Assembly (NCBI GenBank): GCA_023614405.1 | Contig: CM042689.1 | Span: forward strand, 275,287,533 to 275,351,532 | Length of the DNA: 64,000 nucleotides | Source: Avena insularis | Lineage: Eukaryota; Streptophyta; Magnoliopsida; Poales; Poaceae | Reading direction: 5' to 3' | Shown: positions 1 to 12,032 of the stretch, in pieces | How the letters are laid out: the number at the start of each line of letters is the position of its first letter | Position numbering within the stretch: position 1 is the stretch's first letter | Program-made: the position numbers and the translations under genes | Notes under the pieces: generated by a model | The model's input: the letters and a program-made list of their open reading frames with translations, nothing else | Told to the model about the DNA's origin: nothing | The model's database searches: none

Positions 1-3000
1 GTACCTGTGGTTAGCGCGCTCGATCTCGGAACAGGTGTCAAGAACTCGGGGTCCTACGGGACACCAGTGAGCGGTTAAAAACCAAATATTGTCTATTACC
101 CACCGGTGCCTCTGTATTATTTACCTACTTTCAATTTTAGTTATTAAACAGTAATTAAAGCCATGATCATCTCCAATATTAAACATGAGGCATTACTCCA
201 ACAACTATGGAACATTGACAACGCGAAACCACACAACAAAAGCGACTGCGACTCACAAGGCCGACTATCTACCAAACAACAGGTAATAGGTGTCCATGGC
301 AATATGGTGGCTGCAAGGGATATTATGGGTACGAAAACTAGAGCATCGCAATACAGATAGCAATAGATCAACAGGAGGAAATAAAGACTATAAAAGTAAG
401 ATAGGTAGAAAGGGGGAGAATGCTCGCCTGGGAACCATCTGAAGATACATATCCGAAGAACTTATCGAATCTCACCACATCTCGTCGTCCTATCCGGGAA
501 GAAGCAAAGGACTAAAAGGACAAGCGATGCAATAATTACAACTAATGCGAAAGAATCGGCATGATCATGATATGATGCATGAAATGGCAAATTAATGATG
601 AAAACTATGTCGAAATGGTATTAGGTGCATAGCACAGTGATGATATATCATTTGTGAGGCATTATTAATATGAAAACAATTAGTGCCCAATTTTATTTAT
701 CAAGTTTTCCTTGCATAAACAGTACTGATTATAAAACTGCTCTTAATACATGATAAAAATGATAACATGAATATCATGGTTGGATATGTCTCGTCATGCT
801 GATCGATTTAGACATATCATTTGTCGAATTCGGAGTTACAGATTTAAAGTTATGCAATATTTAAGAAATAGACATTTATTAACATTTATTAATTCGATTT
901 TTTTGAATTTCTCAAATGATAATATAAATAGCATAAACAGATTCCTCATATTTTCCTGATTCAAAAACATATATTATACTTAATATTTGGATTTGTCATT
1001 TTAAACCCATATTTAAATCAAATATATTAAAGGGGGGGTCAAAGTCAAAGATTTGACTAAATAGAGTCAAATCTGGTCAAATTCGAAAACATGGTTGAAT
1101 TCATATTTGGAAAACATTTACTTTTCATTTTGAAAGTTTTTACGAATTCGAATTATTTCATAATATATGAATTTAGTTAGATTTAAACATTTTCTGGAAT
1201 TTTATTTGTATTAAAGGTTTGGCAAACTTTTGTTACGCAGCTGAATATTACCCACAGTCACCGACGGGTAGGGACAGATGCAGAAGGCATGCGTGCAGAC
1301 CAGCTAGGAAGCATAATCGCATAGGCGGGCGGGTTGAGCCGAGAAACTCAGGGCCGTTTGCAAAATGCGGTCGCCTGTTTTCATTTAAACTGAAAAACCA
1401 ACACGAAAACTGCTAGCTGATAGATTTTAGGATGAAGATGGCGAGTGATCCGCTGCGATTTTTGCTATGCCGAAAAAATAAAACTTGCAGAAGGGTTAAA
1501 GGGATACAACTTTGGTTCAAAGATTTTGTCCGAAGGAGAACTACACTGGCCGGTATCTGGCGATGAACAAAGGATCAAACGGAGGCATTCCCCTGACGAA
1601 CAGAACAGGAAACAGGCAGAAAGATTGGCCCGACTTCAGATGTTTATGGAGAAAAATCCGTGCAGAATTTCGATGTTCCTTAAAGAACAAAGTTTGAGAT
1701 ATCGCTTAGCACTACAGTCTTCGTGTACAAACTTTCTTCGAAGGGAGGCTGTACGTGTCGGAAAATAACAAAGAACGGAGAGGGTTCAGGTGTGGTTCCA
1801 CCGGACAAGCTGAACTGCAACAAACCCCGATCTTGTGAGGAGGATTCCGGCTGAACTACTGGTTCGAAACACGTGATCTTTATCATGTTTTGAAGAAGGT
1901 ACCAAGGGCTACGGGAAGGTGCTCATGTCTTGGGCTGATGTTGGCCTAGCACGAAGCGAGCTTGCAGCAAAGTTGACGGCTTTCTCGCTGCACAGATAGC
2001 AGCACAGCAGCGGCGCGAGCGTAGGGCGTTCGACAGGAGGCAGCGGCGGACTACAGCGAGGAAACGAGGATGAATGTGTCCAGGGGGTAGACAAGCTCAC
2101 CCTAGGGTCGGTGGTGTAGAAGTTGAAGCGAGGGGGAGGCGAGGTTCTTGCGCGGGATGGAGTCGGGAACCTCCTGTTCTTGCGACCACGTCGGCGCTGC
2201 TCCGTCTCCACGCTGCCTCCAGGTACCAGCCGACGAAGGGGAAGCAGGGGACGCCGTGTAGCTCCAGGGACTCTTGGGTTAGCTCTGGCTTCTCAGGTAG
2301 TGGGGGCAGAGGTAGGCAAGGCTAGGGTTTTGGCTAGGCCATGGCGGCGGAGAGGAGGAGGTGGGGGTTCGATCTGGTGGGTGGGGGAAGTGGTTCGAGG
2401 GGAAAGCTAGCTGGGTTGCAAGCTTTAAGCCAAAGAGAGGGGTCACGAGGGAGGCGTGTGCGCTATCGGTGCCCAGCCTTCAGAGGCCAGTTCGAGCACG
2501 TGAGCACGGGGAGGGAAGAGGAACAACGCCTGCCGAACTGGCCTGTGCAACCGACAGAGAGAGATTGATAACAGTGGGCGCCCAGGGAAGGGTTTGGCTG
2601 GTTGGTTGCCATCGGATCAGAGAGGGGGAGCTCGGCTAGCAGGTGTGGGTTGGAGTCTAGATTAGTTAGGTTAGATGGTTTCTTTCTTTTCTTTCTATTT
2701 GGTTGTTTTGTTTATTTTTAAAACAAGACTAAGAAGAAGCTTTCAAAAAAGAGAACCACAAGAATGGAAACCAATTAGAACAAGGGTGGTTAGGTATAGA
2801 TGCTATATTTAGGCTTGGATAGAGTGGAACCACTTATTGAATTCAACTCAACAAGCTTTCTCCAAAAATCAAAAAGGATACATGAATAGAAGGAAGATGG
2901 ACAAGTTTGCATGGGCCATGCATGATGTAATAAATGCCCCTACTAGTTGTGAAAACAACTAGTTGCACTCATGGATATACATACATACATGCATTCAAAT

Positions 3001-3671
3001 TGAATAACGCCAATGCAAAGATATACAAACTTGATTCTCCTATGGAGTGGATGAAAAAAATAAGCGTAAATGAATATGAAGGGGCAATGTTAGTGCGTGG
3101 TTTCCACTAGATGATCATTTAGCCTCTTCTATATTCAAACATGCTCACATATTCACATTCACACCATATAGAAGATAGAGAGGATTTTCTACTCACATAG
3201 CATACAAAGATGACCATGAGGCTTCCCATATTCATATTGTGAAAACAACATATATCACCTATGGGAGCATGTAGAAATAGAAGTGTATCCATTCCCAACA
3301 CATATGAGCTAGATTTAAACATCAAATATAGTTGCAATGGCTCATATACAATTAGGATGGTGCAATTGTAAGGTGATGACAAAGAAAGGCGATGGAGTTA
3401 ATAAAAGATATGCCCCCAACTCAACTTGGGCATTGAGCAATATATCACGAGCCAACTACAATATATCAAGAGGAAAATACAAGTAATACAATATGAATGC
3501 ATATGGGGTAAGAACCAACAAAAAAAGGTTTTATATGATGTTCAAATGCAATGTGGCATGGTGACATGAGCATGATATAATGATGATGCAATGCTAGAAT
3601 GATATGCAAGGAGTATCAATATCTAGAATAGGCAAGTAGCATTACAATTGTTAGATAGTTGGGATGCTACA
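1..3671 (-). repeat. E1 left LTR (3' LTR on the minus strand), truncated by window edge
   Basis: Direct repeat of 5887-9560, ending GGGATGCTACA at 3671 exactly as the right copy does at 9560. Long stretches match base for base (for example 361-480), while a GC-rich stretch around 1285-1400 and another around 2525-2585 differ by many small insertions and deletions. Roughly 1900-2640 is GC-rich and carries several overlapping open frames in both strands. These look like composition effects rather than genes, since they have no recognisable domains. The region 3380-3671 resembles the end of the E2 LTRs, including an ATGCCC...GGGCAT inverted repeat near 3410. Confidence 0.9.
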
Positions 3672-3685
3672 ACTCTCCCCCACTA
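3672..3685 (-). other. E1 polypurine tract
   Basis: On the minus strand the sequence reads AGTGGGGGAGAGT directly before the LTR start TGTAGCATCC. This is the expected plus-strand primer of a Gypsy element. The identical arrangement is found in E2 at 16663. Confidence 0.85.
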
Positions 3686-3835
3686 AACAAGAATCTCGCC
3701 CCGAGATTCCTAGGAAATAAATCTTCACAATACCATGTAGAACCTTCAAGGGGATGGTGCGGCGACTATGCCTTGCCAAACTTGTCGAGAGAACACTCCG
3801 GCGAACAATGGACGGAGGTAAAGGTTTCAACAAAT
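3686..3835 (-). pseudogene. E1 remnant of integrase C-terminus / chromodomain coding end
   Basis: The bases around 3750-3790 align by eye with 16780-16822 of E2, where they encode the end of the chromodomain-like tail (residues KFCKVQWSHHS in E2). In E1 the stretch is short, carries differences in almost every codon and has no upstream integrase. Upstream (3836-4451 on the plus strand) the sequence aligns instead with the 5' leader of E2 (about 21400-22019), so the whole gag-pol region is missing between these two ends. No protein is expected. Confidence 0.65.
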
Positions 3836-4451
3836 AAAGCCACCTCTAACTTCGATAGAAGGAGATAAAAGATGCATTCTAATCCACTTCAATGTACAAG
3901 AGCAAATAGAATGAGTAGTCGGCATGGGGGCCAATCCATCACGCACCCAAACTATTACTCCACACGTTCAGTAGAAAAGCGTGCACCCATTCTCGGATTT
4001 AGACTGAAGATCTTGACAAGCGACGTTTGGAAACAAAGGACCGATGCAGGCTCTTCATCAGATATGATGTAGATGATGTCATCATATTGGGAAACTTCAG
4101 AAGATACAAAGAAAAAATTTAGTGAACTTTCCGTCCACTAAAAGGTACAATAGATGAAAGATTCATCAGATAGCATGAAGGTCGGATGTCGACGCACCGT
4201 TACAAGAGGCGGAAGCGAAACCCTGAAGGTGCGACGGAAACCCAACCACGAGAATTCCTGGACTCGAAGAAAAGATAAGAGAGCAGATTCAAAACACGTT
4301 GAGATAAGAGGAGAATAGCAGAGGGGTAAGGAGTAAAAGCAGACCTAATCAGATCTATCCAACCGATTTTCCAAAATAGTTTTGACACTCTATGATGTCC
4401 GTTAGCTAGGTTATCCTACAGGCTGGACCAGTGGGGTATCGCAACTGCTGA
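3836..4451 (-). other. E1 interior, 5' leader-derived noncoding sequence
   Basis: No supported gene. The stretch 3878-3985 (with 'tgtacaagagcaaat' and the run 'attactccacac') matches the E2 leader around 21440-21520. The join between the leader piece and the chromodomain-end piece lies near 3836-3870. Confidence 0.6.
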
Positions 4452-4463
4452 GCTCTGATACCA
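4452..4463 (-). other. E1 primer-binding site, initiator Met tRNA
   Basis: Minus strand reads TGGTATCAGAGC, complementary to the 3' end of plant initiator methionine tRNA, three bases inside the LTR end. It fixes the element's orientation as minus. Confidence 0.92.
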
Positions 4464-4466
4464 CTA

Positions 4467-7400
4467 TGTAACACCCTCGGAATCGGTCCTATGCAAGTTT
4501 CAGCGCTTCCCGCCAAACCCGCATAGAAACGATTCAAAGGTGCCCACCAGGCACTTGCGTGCGGGTGGAAAACGAAGTAATATCATTACACAATAGTCCT
4601 CGATGGAACCCACAAAACACATATATACAACAGCGACTCAAAGAGTCAAGAATACAGATTTACAGTACAAAGATCCAAATCACCTTGAAAATAAAGATGT
4701 CCGAAAGTGCGACAAGATGCAAATTGAGCTAAGAGCCCTGAAGAATAACCAATGGCGTCCATAACCCTGCCCAGGCCAAGCCGGAAGGTTAACCCTGCTA
4801 ACGACGTCAATCTCAAAACCAGCTAAAAACAAAAGGGGTGCCGACAAAGGGCAAAGGAAAAAGAGAGCGGTCAGTACTGAGGCCAGTACACGGCGAGACT
4901 AGAATTCGGCGGTCCTCGCCTACATAGGTATGGTGGACTGAAGCGGCAGCGCGGCATGCACTAAACAACCTATAGAGACTCGATACAAATAGCGGCTATC
5001 AGAGAGGGGTAAGAAAGACCTATTCGGAACCAACCTGATACTACCACCAAACATACCCATCCTGGTGTTTCCCCCTCGAGACCAAACGAGGAAGTCAACC
5101 GAGGAACTCACACCGTTGGCAGTTTTATTCATTCCGTTATAGTTGCGGCAATTACTAGTCAAATATAGATAGCATGAGTCATCCTGATATAATAAGTAGT
5201 GGGCAGTTTTAGTTAACCATTCCGTTGTAGTTGCAACACTTACTAGTCAGATACGATTAGCATGAGATATCCCAAACCCAGCAGTTGTTTGTACTTTTAT
5301 TTAGCCATTCCGTTGTAGTGAAGCTGATTACTAGTCATATCGGATACAAGTCAAGTTATAACAGTAAACTTTAGTTATAATTGTCTATGATCGAGAACTG
5401 TGCTCCAAGTCGTCCATAACCGTGGACACGACTTCTCGAAAAGATTTAACCCTGCAGGGGTGCACCAAAGTTTCCACACGCACCTACACCCTTGTTGTCA
5501 GATCAGGTAGGTACAAGATCAGAAAACATACACCCAACGGTATGTCGACGGGGTTTCGGACACGACGTTTCCCAGACCCAAAGCAAGCACATGGAGGGCC
5601 ACCCCACTAAGCTACCCGTAACGAAGTCGGCCGGTCTCCGAGACGGACCCAGGGTTTGCAAGAACGGCTGTAAACGACTGGGAACCCGAAAGTGTGACTG
5701 GGCTTGTCGATACCGTGAAATCGTGCCACGATCCAAAACAGTATAGGCGCTCCACGCGCAATCGTAAATAAAGCAGTAAAGCATGGCATAAGTACAGGAT
5801 AGTAATAAAGCCCCAAACTACTTTGTGGCTCCCGGTACAGTACTTTGAAATCAGGTACTAATCGATGGGGGTGCCCACACACCCCACCTGTGGTTAGCGC
5901 GCTCGATCTCGGAACAGGTGTCAAGAACTCGAGCTCCTACGGGACACCAGTGAGCGGTTAAAAACCAAATATTGTCTATTACCCACCGGTGCCTCTGTAT
6001 TATTTACCTACTTTCAATTTTAGTTATTAAACAGTAATTAAAGCCATGATCATCTCCAATATTAAACATGAGGCATTACTCCAACAACTGTGGAACATCG
6101 ACAACGCGAAACCACACAACAAAAGCGACTGCGACTCGCAAGGCCGACTATCTACCAAACAACAGGTAATAGGTGTCCATGGCAATATGGTGGCTGCAAG
6201 GGATATTATGGGTACGAAAACTAGAGCATCGCAATACAGATAGCAATAGATCAACAGGAGGAAATAAAGACTATAAAAGTAAGATAGGTAGAAAGGGGGA
6301 GAATGCTCGCCTGGGAACCATCTGAAGATACATATCCGAAGAACTTATCGAATCTCACCACATCTCGTCGTCCTATCCGGCAAGAAGCAAAGGACTAAAA
6401 GGACAAGCGATGCAATAATTACAACTAATGCGAAAGAATCGGCATGATCATGATATGATGCATGAAATGGCAAATTAATGATGCAAACTATGTCGAAATG
6501 GTATTAGGTGCATAGCACAGTGATGATATATCATTTGTGAGGCATTATTAATATGAAAACAATTAGTGCCCAATTTTATTTATCAAGTTTTCCTTGCATA
6601 AACAGTATTGATTATAAAACTGGTCTTAATGCATGATAAAAATGATAACATGAATATCATGGTTGGATATGTCTCGTCACGCTGATCGATTTAGACATAT
6701 CATTTGTCGAATTCAGAGTTACGGATTTAAAGTTATGCAATATTTAAGAAATAGACATTTATTAACATTTATTAATTCGATTTTTTTGAATTGCTCAAAT
6801 GATAATATAAATAGCATAAACAGATTCCTCACATTTTCCTGATTCAAAAACATATATTATACTTAATATTTGAATTTGTCATTTTAAACCCATATTTAAA
6901 TCAAATATATTAAAGGGGGGGTCAAAGTCAAAGATTTGACTAAATAGAGTCAAATCTGGTCAAATTCGAAAACATGGTTGAATTCATATTTGGGAAACAT
7001 TTACTTTTCATTTTGAAAGTTTTTACGAATTTGAATTATTTCATAATATATGAATTTAGTTAGATTTAAACATTTCCTGGAATTTTATTTGTATTAAAGG
7101 TTTGGCAAACTTTTGTTACGCAGCTGAATATTACCCACAGTCACCGACGGGTAGGGACAGATGCAGAAGGCCACAGGGCGTGCAGCCAGCTAGGAAGCGC
7201 CAAGTGGCACAGGCGGGGCGCGGGTTGAGCCGAGGAAACTCCAGGGGCCGTTTTGCAAAATGCGGCTGCTCTGTTTTCTGACGAAACTGAAAAACCAACA
7301 CGAAAACTGCTAGCTGATAGATTTTAGGATGAAGATGGCGAGTGATCCGCTGCGATTTTCGCTATGCCGAAAAAATAAAACTTGCAGAAGGGTTAAAGGG

Positions 7401-9560
7401 ATACAGCTTTGGTTCAAAGATTTTGTCCGAAGGAGAACTACACCGGCCGGTATCTGGCGATGAACACAGGATCAAACGGAGGCATTCCCCTGACGAACAT
7501 AACAGGAAACAGGCAGAAAGATTGGCCCGACTTCAGATGTTTATGGAGAAAAATCTGTGCAGAATTTCGATGTTCCTTAAAGAACAAAGTTTGAGATATC
7601 GCTTAGCACTACAGTCTTCGTGTACAAACTTTCTTCGAAGGGAGGCTGTACGTGTCGGAAAATAATGAAGAACAGAGAGGGTTCAGGTGTGGTTCTGCCG
7701 GACAAGCTGAACTGCAACAAACCCCGATCTTGCAAGGAGGATTCCGGCTGAACTACTGGTTCGAAACACGTGATCTTTATCATGTTTTGAAGAGGGTACC
7801 AAGGGCTACGGGAAGGTGCTCATGTCTTGGGCTGATGTTGGCCTAGCGCGAAGCGAGCTTGCGGCGAAGTTGACGGCTTTCTCGCTGCACAGATAGCAGC
7901 ACAGCAGCGGCGCGAGCGTAGGGCGTTCGACAGGAGGCAGCAGCGGACTACAGCGAGGAAACGAGGATGAAGGTGTCCAGGAGGGTAGACAAGCTCACCC
8001 TAGGGTCGGTGGTGTAGAAGTTGAAGCGAGGGGGAGGCGAGGTTCTTGCGCGGGATGGAGTCGGGAACCTCCTGTTCTTGCGACCACGTCGGCGCTGCTC
8101 CGTCTCCACGCTGCCTCCAGGTACCAGCCGACGAAGGGGAAGCAGGGGACGCCGTGTAGCTCCAGGGACTCTTGGGTTAGCTCTGGCTTCTCAGGTAGTG
8201 GGGGCAGAGGTAGGCGAGGCTAGGGTTTTGGCTAGGCCATGGCGGCGGAGAGGAGGAGGTGGGGGTTCGATCTGGTGGGTGGGGGAAGTGGTTCGAGGGG
8301 AAAGCTAGCTGGGTTGCAAGCTTTAAGCCAAAGAGAGGGGTCACGAGGGAGGCGTGTGCGCTATCGGTGCCCAGCCTTCAGAGGCCAGTTCGAGCACGTG
8401 AGCACGGGGAGGGAAGAGGAACAACGCCGAATCGGCCTGCAACCGGCAGAGAGAGATTGATAACCGGGGGCCCAGGGAAGGGTTTGGCTGGTTGGTTGCC
8501 ATCGGATCAGAGAGGGGGAGCTCGGCTAGCAGGTGTGGGTTGGAGTCTAGATTAGTTAGGTTAGATGGTTTCTTTCTTTTCTTTCTATTTGGTTGTTTTT
8601 TTTATTTTTAAAACAAGACTAAGAAGAAGCTTTCAAAAAGATAACCACAAGAATGGAAACCAATTAGAACAAGGGTGGTTAGGTATAGATGCTATATTTA
8701 GGCTTGGATAGAGTAGAACCACTTATTGAATTCAACTCAACAAGCTTTCTCCAAAAATCAAAAGGATACATGAATAGAAGGAAGATGGACAAGTTTGCAT
8801 GGGCCATGCATGATGTAATAAATGCCCCTACTAGTTGTGAAAACAACTAGTTGCACTCATGGATATACATACATACATGCATTCAAATTGAATAACGCCA
8901 ATGCAAAGATATACAAACTTGATTCTCCTATGGAGTGGATGAAAAAAATAAGCGTAAATGAATATGAAGGGGCAATGTTAGTGCGTGGTTTCCACTAGAT
9001 GATCATTTAGCCTCTTCTATATTCAAACATGCTCACATATTCACATTCACACCATATAGAAGATAGAGAGGATTTTCTACTCACATAGCATACAAAGATG
9101 ACCATGAGGCTTCCCATATTCATATTGTGAAAACAACATATATCACCTATGGGAGCATGTAGAAATAGAAGTGGATCCATTCCCAACACATATGAGCTAG
9201 ATTTAAACATCAAATATAGTTGCAATGGCTCATATACAATTAGGATGGTGGAATTGTAAGGTGATGACAAAGAAAGGCGGTGGAGTTAATAAAAGATATG
9301 CCCCCAACTCAACTTGGGCATTGAGCAATATATCACGAGCCAACTACAATATATCAAGAGGCAAATACAAGTAATACAATATGAATGCATATGGGGTAAG
9401 AACCAACAAAAAAAAGGTTTTATATGATGTTCAAATGCAATGTGGCATGGTGACATGAGCATGATATAATGATGATGCAATGCTAGAATGATATGCAGGG
9501 AGTATCAATATCTAGAATAGGCAAGTAGCATTACAACTGTTAGATAGTTGGGATGCTACA
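4467..9560 (-). repeat. E1 right LTR (5' LTR on the minus strand), 5.1 kb
   Basis: Complete LTR of about 5094 bp with TG...CA ends (TGTAGCATCC ... TGTTACA on the minus strand). It contains a core near 5376-5465 shared with E2 and F (CTCCAAGTCGTCCATAACCG, palindrome CCCTGCAGGG at 5450-5459) and a second shared block at 5689-5800. A GC-rich part lies at about 7790-8545. No coding domain is recognised in any frame. Confidence 0.9.
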
Positions 9561-12032
9561 AGTACTCTTTAAGTACTCGCAAACTAATACTAACAAGTTA
9601 AGGGGGTTTTTGTAGTAGGACACTAAGCTCTAGGGTTGTTTTGCAAAAAGCCAGATTTACCTCTACTAAGTCCAGAAGCAAGAAAACTAGTTGAATCTTA
9701 TATGCCTAAGTGGTAACTTGAATTTCATATCACAACTCTGTTGTGGTCAAGTCAAAGTCTCAATTTATTTCACAAGTCCTTTTTAAAACATCTGACGGGG
9801 GAACAGTATGGCCACTCCAACTGTCCATAACCGCGGACGCGGCTATTCGAATAGTTTGACACTCTGCAGAGATTGTACACTTTCACCACAACATTCAATA
9901 CATCCGTCAGGAACAAATCCTGAATTCCCCATACTCAGTATGCGGATAATCAATCCTAACCTTTCAATTACACGCCCTAGTATAGGCACCTCTCCTGTGA
10001 CTTTGGCCTCCCAACCATGACCAACTATCATCTTGGATACTGCACAGGTGGACAATCTTCACAAGGTAGCCTCAGCTCAGACCTTGGCCGTGAGGGAACC
10101 CATACTAAGGTATATAAGTTTCCAGTCAAGCCCTACCCAATTTTCGGGTATTGTGGTTGTACTGTAAAATTGGAATGGTATCGCATCCAGACAACCATCA
10201 GTTTTATAAAGGGCTAAGGCTCATGCCTCAACATTTTCATCATCAAAATCATCTGGTGTTCGGAAACACATGTCAAAACATTTCAGTAGAATGAATCATC
10301 ATTCCAAGGTTTTCATAACCATTTTCACCAAGTATTCCCATCTAAAGTTGATCAAGTTTTATGCTTAGCACTAGCATCTACCAGTGGGGTAAGTACTAAT
10401 GAGGGGTAGTAAACAAGTGGAGATTAATTAAGTTCAATCTCATGCCTTAGGATGACATCAAGATTATCTAGCTTAGGACAAATTTAATGCTCTTTATGCA
10501 ACCTTCAATTATCTTCCTAGAATCTACTAGTCACTTAAGTAAACTCTAAGAGAAAGCTTTTATAAAGAAATAAAGTATAAAGCTTGCAAGTAAAACTAGG
10601 ATTGGGTATCATCAAATGTGTCCACCAAGCATGCTTAGTGCAATGCATAGGTTATCTAACTTTCATAATTGCAAGTATTAGCTTGCAAGGTTTTAAGTAT
10701 TGGCTTGCGTAAGTATCAGTATAAGCTTGCCTTGAGCAGAGCAGTGGTTGAATTTTTCCTCGGCGTCTTCCTCGTAGTTTCCTCCTTCCTCCTCGTATCC
10801 TTGGTCGGTACTAGCGTCTATAAATAAATACGAGGTACACAATCACCAAACAATACTTAACTATTTTCAATCATCACACAAAGGTGCACTATAGATGATC
10901 TAGCATCATCACTAACATTACAAGATTAAAGCTTTTGTCTTATTTATTTTATTTTTAAAAAAGTAATTTCTACTCATTGAAAAACAACTTAAGATTTAAT
11001 ATTCTCCAACTCAAACATGGGATCATGTTGACACATGTCATCACCACATATTTCAGTACATGGGAATGTGATTTAAAGTGGTGTCACAATTTAATAAGGT
11101 TTAAACTTTTTATTTTAAATAATTAAAGTGACTAGAAATGCCTATGTGGCATTCTTTTATTATTTGAACATTATTTCTGTAAGTAAACCCATATGTTTTT
11201 ATATATTCTAAAAGGTATGGTCAAATGTGATTTTTGAGAGTTGGAATCAACTCAAAAGCTATTATGGTTGAATTTTGAAAAATGTTTGAATGCAGAAAAG
11301 CTTCTGACTTGTTATTTTTACCAAGGGTGATCTACAGATCCAAATGATCTAACAAAATTGGTTCCAAGGATTCCTTCTAATCTAACAAAATTGCTTTCAT
11401 GCAATTTGGTTCACTGAATCGAGCTGGGTCGATTTTTCAATCTAGGAACAGAATTGAGTTTGAATTAAAATAGAAAAATCTAAATTCAAACAGTTGGGCT
11501 ACGCGGGAAAGGTTAATGGGCCGGCCTAGTGTCACTCCGTAGCGCGGGGCTCATCTGACAGGGGGTTCCACCAGTCAGTGGCTCATAACACGCGAAGCGG
11601 TACAGGGCTGTGTGGTTCGTTGGATTAGAAGGAAGATCGACGGCTGGGGATCATCGTCGATGATGAACATGTCACCGTCGAGCTCGAACCCTTGCGGCTT
11701 AGTGGGGGTGCATAGGAGGCATACCAAGGCTCCAGCGACGACGGCGAGGCAGGCAAAACAATGAGTGGTCGACGGCAAGCTCAGGGATGGTCGAGGCATC
11801 TCCGGGGGTGGTCGAAATCAACGGCTCCCTTCTTCCTAGAGGCGGCCTGCTCCGGTGCAATTCCGGCGAGCTGCTGCTCCTCGTGCTCCGGCTAGAGGTT
11901 GGAATGATCAGTGAGGTGAGGGGAGTGGAATGGTGTGCTTCAAACGGCTGGGGTCGCCTCCTTTTATAGGCTCGACGGTGAGACCGAGAGGGATGGGCAG
12001 GCGACGGTGGCGACATGGCTATGGGCGGCTAG
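9561..12032 (-). repeat. F: LTR of a Gypsy chromovirus-like element, first piece
   Basis: Noncoding sequence between the end of E1 and the start of E2. It carries a diverged version of the LTR core seen in E1 and E2 (ctgtccataaccgcggacgc near 9822-9841) and continues, after removal of E2, at 26698. It is therefore the older LTR into which both E1 and E2 inserted. Its far end lies left of E1, outside the window. Short open frames around 11575-12016 on both strands sit in a GC-rich stretch and have no recognisable domain. Confidence 0.6.
12028..12032. repeat. Target-site duplication of E2, left copy (GCTAG)
   Basis: GCTAG directly precedes the LTR start TGTAACTACC and is repeated directly after the right LTR end at 26698-26702. 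Five bases is the usual Gypsy duplication length. Confidence 0.92.

Larger units (their letters stand above)
1..9560 (-). mobile_element. E1: non-autonomous Gypsy (Tekay-related) LTR retrotransposon, very long LTRs
   Basis: The sequence from 4 to 3671 repeats at 5887 to 9560 as a direct repeat, so these are two LTRs. Between them lie only about 795 bp. Read on the minus strand, the right LTR (4467-9560) ends in TGTTACA, is followed after three bases by TGGTATCAGAGC (initiator-Met primer-binding site), and the interior ends in a G-rich polypurine tract directly before the left LTR start TGTAGCATCC. The left LTR is cut by the window edge and should begin about 1.4 kb upstream, giving a total near 11 kb. 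No gag-pol is present. LTR homology to E2 and remnants in the interior place it as a deletion derivative of a Tekay-type chromovirus. It inserted into LTR F; the right flank starts AGTAC, but the matching left target copy is outside the window. Confidence 0.9.

Noticed and set aside
144..371. 75-codon minus-strand frame conserved at 6027-6254
   Set aside because: Perfect conservation reflects LTR identity, not selection; overlapping frames exist on the other strand and no domain is seen.
2123..2568. Open frames of 75-95 codons on the plus strand, also present at 8021-8460
   Set aside because: They lie in the GC-rich part of the E1 LTR and recur only because the LTR is duplicated. They have arginine/glycine-rich low-complexity content and no domain.
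11575..12016. Possible small genes on both strands next to E2
   Set aside because: Composition-driven frames in LTR F; no start context or domain, and the region is interrupted by E2.
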